64,000 bases of DNA from Lycocorax pyrrhopterus obiensis (taxonomy: Eukaryota; Chordata; Aves; Passeriformes; Paradisaeidae), in the NCBI GenBank assembly GCA_014706295.1, contig JACSVZ010000042.1, positions 310,001-374,000 of the forward strand. Direction: 5' to 3'. Of the stretch, positions 33,501-45,110 are shown piece after piece. The translations under genes were made by a program, and so were the position numbers. The notes under the pieces are model-generated. The model saw nothing but the letters and a program-made list of their open reading frames with translations. It did not search any database and was not told the DNA's origin. How positions within the stretch are numbered: the stretch's first letter is position 1; each line of letters begins with the position of its first letter.

Positions 33501-36500
33501 ATTATTTATATATAATATATAACGCATTAATGAAATTATACTTAATATGATATTTTATGATTGCAGGTATAATATACATTATAGATACATATTCAAATAC
33601 AAATACGTAAATATTTGATATATCTCATATATTTATATATTTTTATATATGATGTGTATAGAGCACACGCCACACACATATATCTGAATGCAGATTTTAT
33701 ATATGGAATATAAAGATTTTATGCATATAATATACAGATTTATATATAATATAAAGATTTATATATATATAATCTGAATGCAGATTTCATACATACAATA
33801 TATAGATTTTATATATATAATATATGGATTTATATATAATATGAAAATTCATATATATATATAAATATAAAAAAGTATCTATAAACTGAATGCAGATTTT
33901 ATATATAGAATATATAGATTTATGTATAAGGATTTATGTATAATATGAAAATTCATATATGTATACACATATATATTAAAAAAATATAACTATATCTATA
34001 AACTGAATGCAGATTTTATATGTAGAATATATAGATTTTATATATAATATAAGGATTTATGTATAATATAAGGATTTATGTATAATATGAAAATTCATAT
34101 ATATATACACATATACATTAAAAAAATATAACTATATCTATAAACTAAATGCAGATCTTATACATATAATATAAAGATTTTATATACATAATACAAAGAT
34201 TTTTATATATAATATAAATATTCATATATAATATAAAAATTCATATCTATATATGTATATATAGGTATATATAATATGAATGAAGATTTTATGTTTGAAT
34301 ACAACCTCTGCGTTCGGAGCAGCCCAGGGGCGCCGGGGCGGGATGCTGAGCGTACCTTGAACTTGTTGAGCAGCAGTTTGAGCACCTGGGGCGTGGTCAT
34401 GGTGCTGTTGATGCGCACGTTGGTGACGGAGCCGTAGGCGGGGGTGAACACCGAGGTCTGCGGGGCACAAACACCAGTGAGGGCCCTGCCCGGATCCCCC
34501 CGGACCACCCGGATCCCCCTTGACACCTTAATTACGTCTCCCCGGATGGGGGAATTTCCAGAGCCCTTGCCTGGGCTCTGCAGACGAACGGGACTTTTCC
34601 ACGCCTCTTGCTTTTAGGAAGTTGTTTATTAAGTCTTATCAAAAGGAGCTCAGCCAGGGACATGACTCCCCGTAGAGCATGCGAGAGAAAAGCCAAGTTA
34701 TCAAGATAACACTGTTCTTTTAAAGGTAAATCACCCAATGAAAACCCAAAACGAAAGATATTTTTACTTTTCTACCAATGTTCAATAAATCTTTCTGTCA
34801 CATGAAAGGAACTGCGGAATTTTCACCCAATCCTCTCAATCCACTTTTGCCGCAGACATGGAGTAATGAAAGAAGGAGGAAGAAGGCCTAGAGAACAACA
34901 GCAATCCTCCATTTTGGAGTTTTTGCTTTTTATCTATTTGCTATATTAACAAACCCAACACATCTAAATTTTCACCCTGTGACAATTCTTACATAATGTT
35001 CTATCACCTAATTCACACCAGTGTAGATTCTGCTTCTTCCCAGAGGGTGGGCAATTTTCTCCATGGACAAAGGTCAAAAACAGGGTTGTCCAGGGGGGCA
35101 AAACTCTTCAAAACAGGCAGGGAAATATTCCCTGCACTTTGGACTCCAACACCCCCGGATCCCAGGACGGGCCCTGGGCTCACCTTGTGGTTGTAGAAGT
35201 GGCCGTTGATGGAGAAGCGGTGCCGGCGCAGCCGCCGCTGCTCGCCGGGCGTGCGGGCGCTGCCGCGGTGCCGGACGCCGACGTCGCTGCGGGTCCGCAT
35301 CAGCTGCGGGGCCTCCTCCGGCGGCCTGGGGGCTGCAAAACACCCGTGGGACTGTGGGGATGGGCACCGGGAACAGTGGGAACCCCCCAGGTTCTCCTCC
35401 GGAGCTCCAGGAGCGTTTGGACGACGCTTCCAGGGGTGCACAGGGCGGGATTGCTGGCGTGTCCTGGGAGCTGGGTCGATGATCCTTGTGGGTCCCTTCC
35501 CGCTCAGGAGATTCCCTGATTCCAGAATCTTCCTGCTGCAAAGCAGCCACTGGGAGTCCCCATGGGGGTGCAGAAATCCTCACCCCAGGATCAAACTTCC
35601 TCATCCCTACAAACTTCCCAGGACATGTTTAACCCCCCGGTTTAAACCACAGCACCCGGTTTATTCTCCCCCAGCTCCCGAGGAAGGTCATTAATTCGGA
35701 ATTAACTGCCCAAATCCGTGCTGCTACCTGGATAAAACCCCTTCTCCCGGGAACTCGAGCGTCTTCCCTCGCTTTTCCATAATTTAACTTTCGCTGTTCT
35801 CTTTCCCTTTAATGAGAACAGGCAAACGAGGGCAGAGCCTCAGATCTCTGCATGAAAACTGGCCCGGGTCCAGATTATTATAAACCAGCTCTTCATCCAT
35901 TTTTAATGAACCTCTCAGGCTCCAGCTTTGGGTGTTTTAATTCAAAGCATGTCTGCAGCAGGGAGAAATCTCCGGCAGGCGCTGCTCCAGCTGCACACGC
36001 GGCGACCGAGCGCTCCCGAGGAGCTCTGCGCCCACGCCGGGCACTGGTTTTTTACTGGATTTTAGGGAAAACGCAATAAAAGGCGCTTTTTTGGTATGTG
36101 CTGGCAGAGGATTGAGGCCATAAGGCTGAGAGAGCTGCCAGGGAACCGTGGTGGGGTGACCTGGGGTGGGGATTGCCTGGGACAGACTCAGTTAAGGGGG
36201 AAAAGTGGTGGGAGTGGGGAGAGCAAAAAGAAAAAGGGGAAAAGTTGGAGGATCACGCATGGGGGTTCATGGATCAAGTTTTGCAAGGACTCAGCTCCTC
36301 TCAAACGGATGAGCTGGTCCTTCTTTATCCCCCCAACCCTAAAAAAAACCCACCCAAAACCCCAGAATGTCTGCAAAACGCCCCAGCTGAAGGAGCAAAA
36401 CGCATCCACCAGGTTTTCCCTGCGGGAATTCCCGGTGGGACAGCTGTGCCCTGCTCCTCAGAGCAAGGGGTTAACGAAGCTCCGGCCCAGCTCTTCCCCC

Positions 36501-39500
36501 TCTGCAGAGGAGAAACCAGGGAGGGCACAAACACTTTGCAGCAGTGTTGACTTCCCCATGGCAACGGCGCTTCCCAATGCTCCCATTCTTCTTCCCGAAA
36601 AGCGGAGCCTCCGGGAAGGGGAAGCGCTGACATCCTTTTCCCTGCGCTCCCACAAGGGATCTCTGCTCCATCCCCCCTTTTCTTTCCAAGCTCGTCCCCA
36701 CCTCATCTCACTGCGGGCAAAACCCCTCGGGAATCAGGGAATCACTGAGGCTGGAAAAGACCTTTAAGATCATCGAGTTTTGGGCCATCCGGGAAAAGAC
36801 TGAATAAAACAACTCCTTTTGGAAGTGGCCTGACTGGAGCAGGACGGGAAACTGAGCCTGGAGTTAAGGACGAGCCTGGTTCCTGTTTTCCCAAATAAAA
36901 CCGGAGCGTGAGGCTCCCCAGCACCGGGACCAACCCAGGCGGATCCGAGCCCGGCTCACCTGCGCCGTTCCCGGGAGGCTCCGTGCTGGGCGCGGCCTCT
37001 GCGTCCGTCACCTGGATGTCCGGCAGCGTGCTGGGCTTCAGCACGGACCTGCGGGTGGACAGAGGTGGTGGTGGGCGCCCTGCCCGTGCGTGGCCGCAGA
37101 GGGAATGGTCATCCAGGGAATCTTTGCCCCTCCAGCCCCACCCCCTGCCGCTGGTTCCGGCTGGGACAAAGAAAACCCAGAGGAAGCAGCTGGGGGTGCA
37201 GCCAGCAAACCCTGACAGGCTGGGGGGGTGTCTGTGTGGTTTTGGGGGTGTCTGAGTGTTTTGGGGGTGTCTGAGTGTTTTTGGGGCTGTTTGTGTGTTT
37301 TTGGGGCTGTCTATGTGTGGTTTTGGGGCTGTGTGTGTTTTGGGGGGGTCTGTGTGAGTTTTGGGGCTGTCTATGTGTGTTTTTGGGGCTGTCTGTGAGT
37401 TTTTGGGGCTATGTGTGGTTTTGGGGCTGTGTGTGTTTTGGGGCTGTCTGTGTGAGTTTTGGGGCTGTCTATGTGTGGTTTTGGGGCTGTGTGTGTTTTG
37501 GGGCTGTCTGTGTGAGTTTTTGGGGCTGTCTATGTGTTTTTGGGGCTGTGTGTGTTTTGGGGGGTCTGTGGGAGTTTTTGGGGCTGTCAGTGCCCCCCAC
37601 TCACCCGTGGGCGCCCAGGTTGCAGCCCGAGTGCCAGGAGGAGGAGGAGGGCGGCGGGCGGATGCGTTGGTTGTCGTCCTGCATCTGGAGGCGGATGGGG
37701 CGGCGCAGCCCCCAGGAGATGTTCAGCAGCCCCTCCACGATGAGCTCCCCTTCCTCCTGCGGCACAGACGGGATCCTCAGCACCCCAGGGAACGGCCGGG
37801 AGTGCGGGCTGGGGACTGGGGTCTGTGAGGTCTTTCCAAACCCAAATATTCTGTGATTCTGTGACTTTTTGGACTCGGCCTCACTCCCGTTCCTGGTGAG
37901 GCCACGGGGCAGATCCTCCTGGGAATTGTGCTGAGGCACAGGGAAAATCGGGGCTGGTGACAGCCAGGGTGGCTTCACCGGGACAAACCATGCCTGGAAA
38001 ACTCGGTGGCCTCCCAGGATGGGGGAACGGACATCACCCACCTGGACCTGGGCAGAGCAGCTGGGAGTGCCCCCCAGGACAGGGAACCGTGGGGTGGTCT
38101 GGGCTGGAAGGGACCTCAGGGACCCACTCCATATCCACGGAGTGATCCATCAGATCCAGTCCCTCTTCTCCAGTTTACAGAGCCCAAGGACGGGGCTTGG
38201 AGCACCCTGAGATGGCGGGAGGTGTCCGTGCCCGTGCCCGTGGCACGAGATGATCTTTAAGGTCCCTTCCAATCCAAACCATTCCACGACTCCACGTTTG
38301 GATGGGATATTGGGAAGGAATTGTTCCCTGTGAGGCTGGGGAGGGGCTGGGATGGAATTCCCAGAGCAGCTGTGGCTGCCCCTGGATCCCTGGCAGTGTC
38401 CAAGGCCAGGCTGGAGCACCCTGGGACAGTGGGAGGTGTCCCTGCCCGTGGCAGGGGTGGCACTGGGTGGGATTTAAGGTCCCTTCCAGCCCAGCCCGTT
38501 CCACGGCTCCACGATTCTCTGCCTCACTTCCCTCAGTTTCCCTCTGCCCGGGGCGTTTCTCACCTCCCGGTGCCGCAGCTGCAGGTTCTGCCCCTCGTAG
38601 TAGATGTTGTAGGTCTTCAAGTGCAGGAGCAGCTCATTCCTGGGGGGAAGAATGGGAAAGGGGCTGAGATGGGGTTTGGGGGAGGAGGGGGACGCTGCAG
38701 GCACCGCTCAGGGACCCCTGGGCGGGATCCTGGAGAAAGCAGGAATTGCTTCCCTGGCTGAGGAACCTGCTGTGCTGCCAGAGACCCAAAGCCAGCTTTA
38801 TTTGAACCAGATCTGGGTCTTTTGCCTCCTCCAGCCCTCCCTGGTTGAAGGTTTTTGCTGGGGATCCAACATTTTGCACCCACAGTTAGGGGGAGAAGCT
38901 CCCTGTGACCGTGTCCCCCATAAAACTCCCAAAAAGGCACGAGAAACCCCATCAGAGCTCGGGGCAGCTGGTCATGAGGCTGAAAAACAAATCAATTTTC
39001 TGGGGGTCATGCTGGAGTCACGAGTGATCACTCGGTCACGTCGGCTCCTGGCTGCAGCCCTCAGAACAAAGGTCTGAGCCCTGCTCTGGGGGCAAATTCA
39101 AAACGAAAACAGAAATAGAGATTAAAAACGAAGACAAAAATCCAGATAAAAATAAATTTTAAAATACAGAGGCACAGATACGTATGAAAATGAAAATGAA
39201 ATGAATAAAGGACGACAATAAAAATGGTTGAAAAATAAGAATAAGCCCTGCCAGGCTGGCGGAGCCCGGGCGCGGATCACGGGAAGCGACGCCTGTGGCG
39301 TGGATTCCCAAAGCTGGGCTGGCTGAAGGAGGCTCGGGATGCTCGGCACCCCCAGGCCGATGCAAACCAGCACAAATCAGGGGGGTCTGGGGTCATGGGA
39401 AGGGGGAAATATCACATATTTGCTCTACCTCCTTTTAAATCTCCCTTAAAACCCAGGAGCCGTTTTACTTCTTTGCCAAAGAACAGAAAAACGATTCTTA

Positions 39501-41223
39501 ATCGGGACTTTTTCAGCAAAGCTCGTTTTGAGGGGAGTTTATGGCCACATTTGGCCACACTCCTAAGGAAAAACTTCAAAATCCCACCGGCAACCGTTTT
39601 CTTTTTAAGCTAATTGGGGTTTTTTTCACCCAGAACGGCTTTTTCTTTCCAAAACCCTCCGAACTGAGTTAAAACCCAGAGTTGCTCCCATCCTTCCAGC
39701 TCAAAGAAATATGGTGTGTTACATGTCATGGCTGTTACTTATTGTGTTTATAATGTTATATATTGTGTTTATAATGTTATATATTGCGTTTATAATGTTA
39801 TACATTGTGTTTATAGTGGTATATATTGTGTTCATAATGTTATATATTGTGTTTATAATGTTATATACTGTTATATGTTGTATATTGTTACATGTTGTTA
39901 TATATTGTTATATGTTATACATTATATATTATATATACATAGAATATATATTAATATATTATGTATATAGCTCAAAGAAATAGTGTATATTATAGATCAC
40001 GGATAATATATATTGTATTTATAATGTTTGTTATATAGTGTATTTATAATGTTATATACTGTGTTTTATGTTATATACTGTTTATAATGTTATATATCAT
40101 GTTTATAATGTTATATACTGTTTTAAATTATATATTTTTAATGTTGTTATATATTGTTAAATGTTATACATTATATATTGTATTTATAGAATATATATAT
40201 TAATATATTACATATATTTAGCTCAAAGAAATATTGTACATAATAGGTCATGGATATATATATATTGTATTTATAATGTTATATATTGTGTTTATAATGT
40301 TATATACTGTTACATATTATACATATATATTATGTATATCATATATATAATATCATACATATTATATATTATATATTGTTATATGCTGTTATAGATTGTA
40401 TTTATAATGTTATATATTGTGTTTATAGTGTTATATATTGCGCTTATAATGCTGTATACTGTTATATATTATATATTATACTGTTATATGTTATATACTG
40501 CTATATATTGTTATATATTGTTATATATTGTTATATATTGTTATATATTGTTATATATTGTTATATACTGCTATATATTGTTATGTATTGCTATATTTTG
40601 TTATATACTGTTATTTATTGTTATATATTGTTATGTATTGTTATAGACTCTTATATACTGTTATATATTATATATTGTATTTATAATATGTATCATTATG
40701 TTGTTAGATACTGTTACATACTGTTATATGTTATACACTGCTATATATTGTTATATATTGTTATATAATGTTATATACTGTTATATATTGTTATATATTG
40801 TTATATAATGTTATATACTGCTATAAATTGTTAAATACTGTTATATATTGTTACATAATGTTATATAGTTATATATTGTTATATACTGCTATATATTGTT
40901 ATGTATTGCTATATATTGTTATATACTGTTATTTATTGTTATATATTGTTACGTATTGTTATATATCGTTACATATCGTTATGTGTCGCACATCACACAT
41001 TTCAGGTCACAGATAACACGTTACACATTTTGGATTGCAGGTAACCCACCGTGCCCCACATTCGGCACCGCACATCCCGCACATTCCCCCCGGGATGCTG
41101 CGAACCCCGCGGCTCCCGCCTCCCCCCGCGTCCCTGCCCGCGCCGCCGTTCCCGAGGCTCTTACTTGGGGATGAATTTGTCTTTCCCGCAGGGCACCAGG
41201 TCCCCTCCGCCGCCGAAATCCAT
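30507..41223 (-). CDS. RASSF2: Ras association domain-containing protein 2 (RASSF2), 322 aa, 10 coding exons
   Basis: Tumour-suppressor scaffold that binds K-Ras through its RA domain and MST1/2 kinases through its SARAH domain; nuclear and cytoplasmic. Coding exons in order: 41223-41165, 38639-38564, 37756-37605, 37048-36960, 35332-35184, 34457-34356, 33022-32971, 31836-31715, 30855-30758, 30576-30507. Phases join exactly and give 322 residues (human about 326). Visible parts: N-terminal [20 protein letters not shown] (21-40), Ser-rich linker, basic stretch near 155-165 ([10 protein letters not shown]) overlapping the nuclear-localisation region, RA domain about 172-260 ([27 protein letters not shown]), SARAH helix about 268-315 ([16 protein letters not shown]). 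The N-terminus has a four-glycine run I do not recall in human. 5' UTR continues to 41252, where an acceptor lies. Two introns carry minisatellites starting at or near their donors. Confidence 0.96.
31435..31655 (+). mobile_element. CR1 LINE 3'-end fragment in RASSF2 intron
   Basis: 'attcttccctgtgagagtggggagggactggg', 'gtggctgcccctggatccctgg', 'ggtcccttcccacccaaaccatccc': sense CR1 tail, about 60 bases from coding exon 8. Confidence 0.88.
31935..32970 (+). repeat. Minisatellite built on the 5' splice site of RASSF2 coding exon 7
   Basis: About 1 kb of tandem units of the type 'ggtttggggcactcactcattgctgggg' and 'tttggggcactcatccaggggg' (about 26 bases, often paired). It runs up to the junction of exon 32971-33022, whose donor on the minus strand reads GTGAGTGCCCC. 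I count sixteen further exact copies of 'ggcactcac' (minus: GTGAGTGCC) in the array, from about 31942. Decayed units (gggacactcacatcc) fill the right half. Nearly the whole intron between coding exons 7 and 8 is this array. Confidence 0.93.
33125..34310. repeat. AT-rich array in RASSF2 intron
   Basis: About 1.2 kb of TA-rich DNA. The right part contains a longer repeated unit: 'ctgaatgcagattttatatatagaatatatagattt' followed by 'tatgtataatatgaaaattcatatatatatac', seen at about 33770, 33885, 34005 and 34140. Confidence 0.85.
36727..36785 (-). mobile_element. CR1 LINE 3'-end scrap
   Basis: 'gggaatcactgaggctggaaaagacctttaagatcatcgag' is an antisense CR1 tail, truncated after about 55 bases. Confidence 0.7.
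37205..37590 (-). repeat. Minisatellite next to the donor of RASSF2 coding exon 3
   Basis: On the minus strand, tandem copies of 'acagccccaaaaactcacac' and 'acagccccaaaaccacacat' (about 19-22 bases), roughly 18 copies. The array begins about 15 bases past the donor GTGAGT at 37604 and extends to within about 160 bases of the next exon. Each unit ends in CACAG or similar, an acceptor-like triplet. Confidence 0.88.
37815..38520 (+). mobile_element. Cluster of CR1 3'-end fragments in RASSF2 intron
   Basis: Four pieces: 37815-37862 (+, 'gtctttccaaacccaaatattctgtgattctgtga'), 38092-38135 (-, 'gtggtctgggctggaagggacctcaggg'), 38185-38297 (+, 'ggtcccttccaatccaaaccattcc') and 38300-38520 (+, 'gaattgttccctgtgaggctggggaggggctgg' to 'ccagcccagcccgttcc'). 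The last ends about 45 bases from coding exon 2. Confidence 0.82.
39700..41010 (+). repeat. 1.3 kb TTATATATTG-type array in RASSF2 intron
   Basis: Left part: 20-base units 'tgtttataatgttatatat'. Right part (40480-40990): dozens of the decamer 'ttatatattg' with single changes (ttatatactg, ctatatattg, ttatgtattg). It ends about 150 bases before coding exon 1. Long frames here (Y, I, L, V, C only) are repeat artefacts. Confidence 0.92.
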
Positions 41224-42931
41224 CCTGGGGCTGCGCGGTCATGGGAGCCGAGCTGCGGGAGGGAGCAGGGACCCCTCAGCGGGAGCCGCCCCATCCCCGC
41301 ATCCCCGCCGAGAACGGGGGGCGTGAAAATGAAACCCCCGAGGGGCTGGAAAAGGGCCCGGAGGACGCGGGTGTGGGTGGAGCTCGGAGCGGCTCCTCCG
41401 GGAAAAGCGGTGGGAAGGGAGGGAGATCAGATAAGGGGCAGAGGCGCCGCAAACTCACTGAAAATTTAATCCCTGCGGAGATATCCTTACGCTAAATTTG
41501 CATTTGGAGCATCCACGGGTGTCCCGGCGACGCCAGAGCTGGGGGTGGGAGGGGTGTGAATGGGAATTGTTCCTGTTCTCCGGTTGTTTTACTCTCATTT
41601 CACTCTAAAAGCTTCCACGGTGCGAGGCTGGGCCCCGCTGCTGCTGCCTTGGGCCACCCCAAGCCCCGTGGTGGCACGAGGGATGATTTTCCAAGCAGGC
41701 AGAGATGCTGGGCTGATCCTTCAGCTTTTTAATGATCCCAGCTGGATTTTTGGGCCATGCAAACCCTTGGGAAGTCCCCAAAATCCCACCTTGGGACGGG
41801 CCCTGGCTCAGATCTCAAGTGTGATTTTTGGATGCTGCTAAATTGAATTAAAATGGGATTTGGGGTGAAGCCCTTGGGGCGCTCATGGGTTCAAAACAGT
41901 TTGGAAATCAGGCGCTGAAGAGACCTTGGAATGCGAAACTGGGGTGGTTTTGAACAATGAAAAAAGGGCTTTTGGGGTCGTGCTTTTCCTTGGGTGTTTG
42001 TGCGAGGTCTCCTAGACAGGATTTCACTTTTCCAAGGTCTTTTCCCTCCCTCCCCTTCTCCCAGAAGAGAAACTGAGGTGAGAAAAAAGCGTTTGCTCTG
42101 CAAGCCGCTGTTTTCTTCCACCTCCCACATCGCCATGTGCTTCCTCCCAGTCCCCTGGGGAAAAAAAACCCCTTTTCCTGCAAGAAAAACACCCAAATCC
42201 ACACTGAAATCCAGGCGGGTGAATGACAACCAAGTCTCTAAAACCTGTCAGTGGATGAATCTAAACCCTAAAGCCTCTGCACGGTGGCAATCCTGGTGTC
42301 CCATCCCACACAATGGGAGAAATCCCAGAAAATAAATGATTGGCAACAGCAAAAATATTCCGTGGCAGGTTTGAAACCCCTCACGAGGCCGTGCTGGAGT
42401 CAGAGCAGGAGGGGAAGGGCAGGAAATTGGCCCAGCCCAGCCCTGGGGCTCTGGGTCTGCCCAGAGAAAAAGCAGAAGAAAAAGTTGCCATTGAAAAATC
42501 GCGGAAGAGCTGACAAAGCTTTGGGTTTCCTGAGCAGCTGAGAAGCTGCACGAGCATCCCGGCAAAACTCGGCAAAATTTGGCAAAATCCGGCAAAACCC
42601 AGCGCCAACCCTCCTCCCACAGCCAGCAGCCGCCTCTCCTGCCTCCATCCATCCTCCCACAGGGAACAAACCCAGGAATAATCCTGTTTATCCATCAAAA
42701 GTGGCACCGGGAGGCGGTTTTGCAGCCGGCCTCATGGGTTTGGGATAAACGTGGGGGCAGCAGCTGCTTGCGGGGCCTCAAATTTGGGGGGTCCCAGCTG
42801 TGAGGTGCAGGGATGGCAGGAAGGAGCATCCCGCTCGTGGGTGTCCCCTGGCAAGGGATGAAAAGCTCTGGGGACGTTCCGGGAGGATTAAAGGACACGG
42901 CTCTTGGCACATGTGAAAGTGGTGCCAAAAC

Positions 42932-43009
42932 CACCAAAGTGAGTGAAAAAAACCCTCCTGGAGCAGCAAAAACACCAAAGTGAGTGAAAAAAACCCTCCT
43001 GGAGCAGCA
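42932..43009. repeat. Two-copy 41-bp direct repeat
   Basis: 'caccaaagtgagtgaaaa' + 'aaaccctcctggagcagca' occurs at 42932 and 42973, virtually identical. In RASSF2 intron 1. Confidence 0.9.
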
Positions 43010-44349
43010 CAGCCGAGGGTGGAGCCTTTGGTACCACTCGGAGCTTTGCTCCAGAGCATCCTGGTGACGCAAAGGGGCGAAGCCAAAGTCCCAATTCCCT
43101 TGGGAAGGGGACACGAGGACGAAGAGCAGCCCAAAAAAGGGGCCCATTTCGGGATGGAAGGGGAGCTCCGAAATGCAGGTTCATCCTCCCGTGCTGAGGA
43201 GTCGTTTCCTGTTTACGCCCCGGCTCTGCCACCTTCGCCTCCGTCATCACATCCCTTCCGAGGAAAGGGGCAAATTCTTCCTTTTTTGGGTTGGGAGAGA
43301 AGCAGGCTGCGAGTGGAGGGGAGAGGCGGCTCCTGGAGATTCCCCAGCGGAGAGCAGGCACTGCCGACCCCGACATCCCGCTGTGGCTTTGGAAAAAGGC
43401 TGGAAACCACCCGCAGAAGGCTGGAAATCACCCAGATCCAAGGGCTGGCAAAGTGGAAGTTGCTCCATTGCTCAACCGTGGCAGTTCGGGGCCGTCTCCA
43501 TGCCCGGCACCCCCGTGCCTCAGTTTCCCCCTCGGAGCTGACGCGTTTCCGCCGTGCCTGGCCCGGCCCGAGCTTCTCCCGATGCTTCACAAAGCGCTTT
43601 TAACTCAGCTCCAGACGGAACCAACGCCCTGCGCCCGCGGCAGGAGGATCCCAGCCCTCGCTGCCTCCCTGCACAGCCCTCGGCTGCTCCCGGGCCGGAC
43701 AGACCCCACGGAGCCCAGACTTGCTCCCCTCCCTAAAAATAACCTCCCTAAACCCCTTCCCGCACCCCTGCAGAGGGAGCCTGGCCACATGCACGGCCCC
43801 TCACCCTCGCCGAGCTCCCGGGGAGATGCACAGCTCCAACACAACAAAACAAGGAAAAAAGTAGCAAAACACCCCAATACCGTGTTTTCAGCAGGAGAGG
43901 GGTGTTCTTCTCTGCTCTTGCAAAGAAATCTGCATTTTGGGGGGGTGGGGGGGGATTGCTGCCTCGGTCCCCCCCCGCAGCACACGGGAGCCTCGGCAGC
44001 ATCCCCGGCATCCCCCGCTGGGGCGGGAGACGCGGATTTGGCGCAGCTGAGGGATTGTGGGAATATCCCGCTCCCCGGGGAGGCCGCGATTTTCCCTCCT
44101 GCACCAACGCTGCCGCTCCCCGGCAGCCCGGGGCGGCTTTTAACCGGCCCAAGGGCGCTTCGATCCCGCTGCGATCGGCAGCAAAGCATCCTCCGAATGC
44201 GGCGGTTCCTCCCGGGAGCCTCCGGCAGCCGCTCCGCTCAGCGGTATCTGGGGCACGACCGGACACGCGCGGCCGAGCGCTCACCCCGTCCCGCGGATCC
44301 TGCGCTGCAGCAGCCGCGCTGCCGCCGGTGCCTCCGGCCCGGCCGCTAC

Positions 44350-45110
44350 TCCTGAGCTGGGATCCCTTCCCCGCGTCCGGCCCGCATCCCTAGGCGGGGA
44401 GGTGCGGCAGCTCCATTGTTTTCCAGCGCCGCTATTGTTCTCCAGCCCAATTGCTCCGTCCTGGAAGGGCAGAGGGAAGGAGGGAGCGCTGAGCGGCGGC
44501 AGAGCCGGCCGGGGATGCCGTGGGGGGGCCGGGTCACCTGGGGACAGGCGAGGGGACCCGTTGGCCGCGCTCAGGGTGAAGCCCTCCGGGAGGAGCCGGT
44601 GCCCACCGGGGGCTCCTCGTGGGCTCCGGGACGGCGGCGGGCGGGTCCCGCCCGGGCGCGACGGGGCGAGAGGGTGCCGTGCCCGGGGTGGGAGCCGTGG
44701 GCGCTGCGGCTGCTCCAGCCCGGCGCGGAGGGCGATGCTGAGGGCGCTCGGTGGGTGCTGAGGTGACACCCCGGTTTTGGGGCCGGATCCCCCCCGTTCC
44801 CGGCGGTGAGCGCGGTTTTCGCCTCCGCTCGCTGCGGCCGCGCCTGCGGGAGGGCCGCGGCTCAGCCCCGGGGCCGCTCCCCGCGCACGGGGCGGGGATG
44901 GGGATGGAGACCGGGATGGGGACGGGGATGGGGACGGGGACGGGGATGGGGATGAGGACGCCCCATCCCGCCCGCACTCACCCGGTGCCGGTGCCGGTCC
45001 CGCTCCGCTCCGCAGCCGGTGCCCCCGTAGGGCCGCCCCTGGGCGGGGCGGGGCGGGACGCGGCGGGGAGGGGCGCGGGCGGGGCCGCGGGTGGGAGCGC
45101 GGGGGACACC
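44350..45110 (-). promoter_or_regulatory. RASSF2: RASSF2 CpG-island promoter and non-coding exon 1 (predicted)
   Basis: Very CpG-dense DNA upstream of the RASSF2 coding exons. On the minus strand a GC-rich segment ends 'ggcaccggcaccgg' at 44982, followed by donor 'gtgagtgcgg'; this pairs with the acceptor at 41254-41253. Overlapping GC boxes (gggcggggcggggcggg) lie at 45041-45057. RASSF2 is known to have a CpG-island promoter that is silenced by methylation in tumours; the exact start here is inferred. Confidence 0.6.
44893..44955 (+). repeat. GGGGAT/GGGGAC hexamer array
   Basis: About ten units of gggga(t/c), with small interruptions, just inside the presumed first intron of RASSF2. Confidence 0.85.

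Noticed and set aside
40376..41016. Y/I/L/V-only frames
   Set aside because: Translation of the TTATATATTG array in all three frames.
43291..44355. 354-residue + strand frame
   Set aside because: Lies in CpG-rich RASSF2 intron/promoter DNA; no family similarity, splice structure or poly(A) context.
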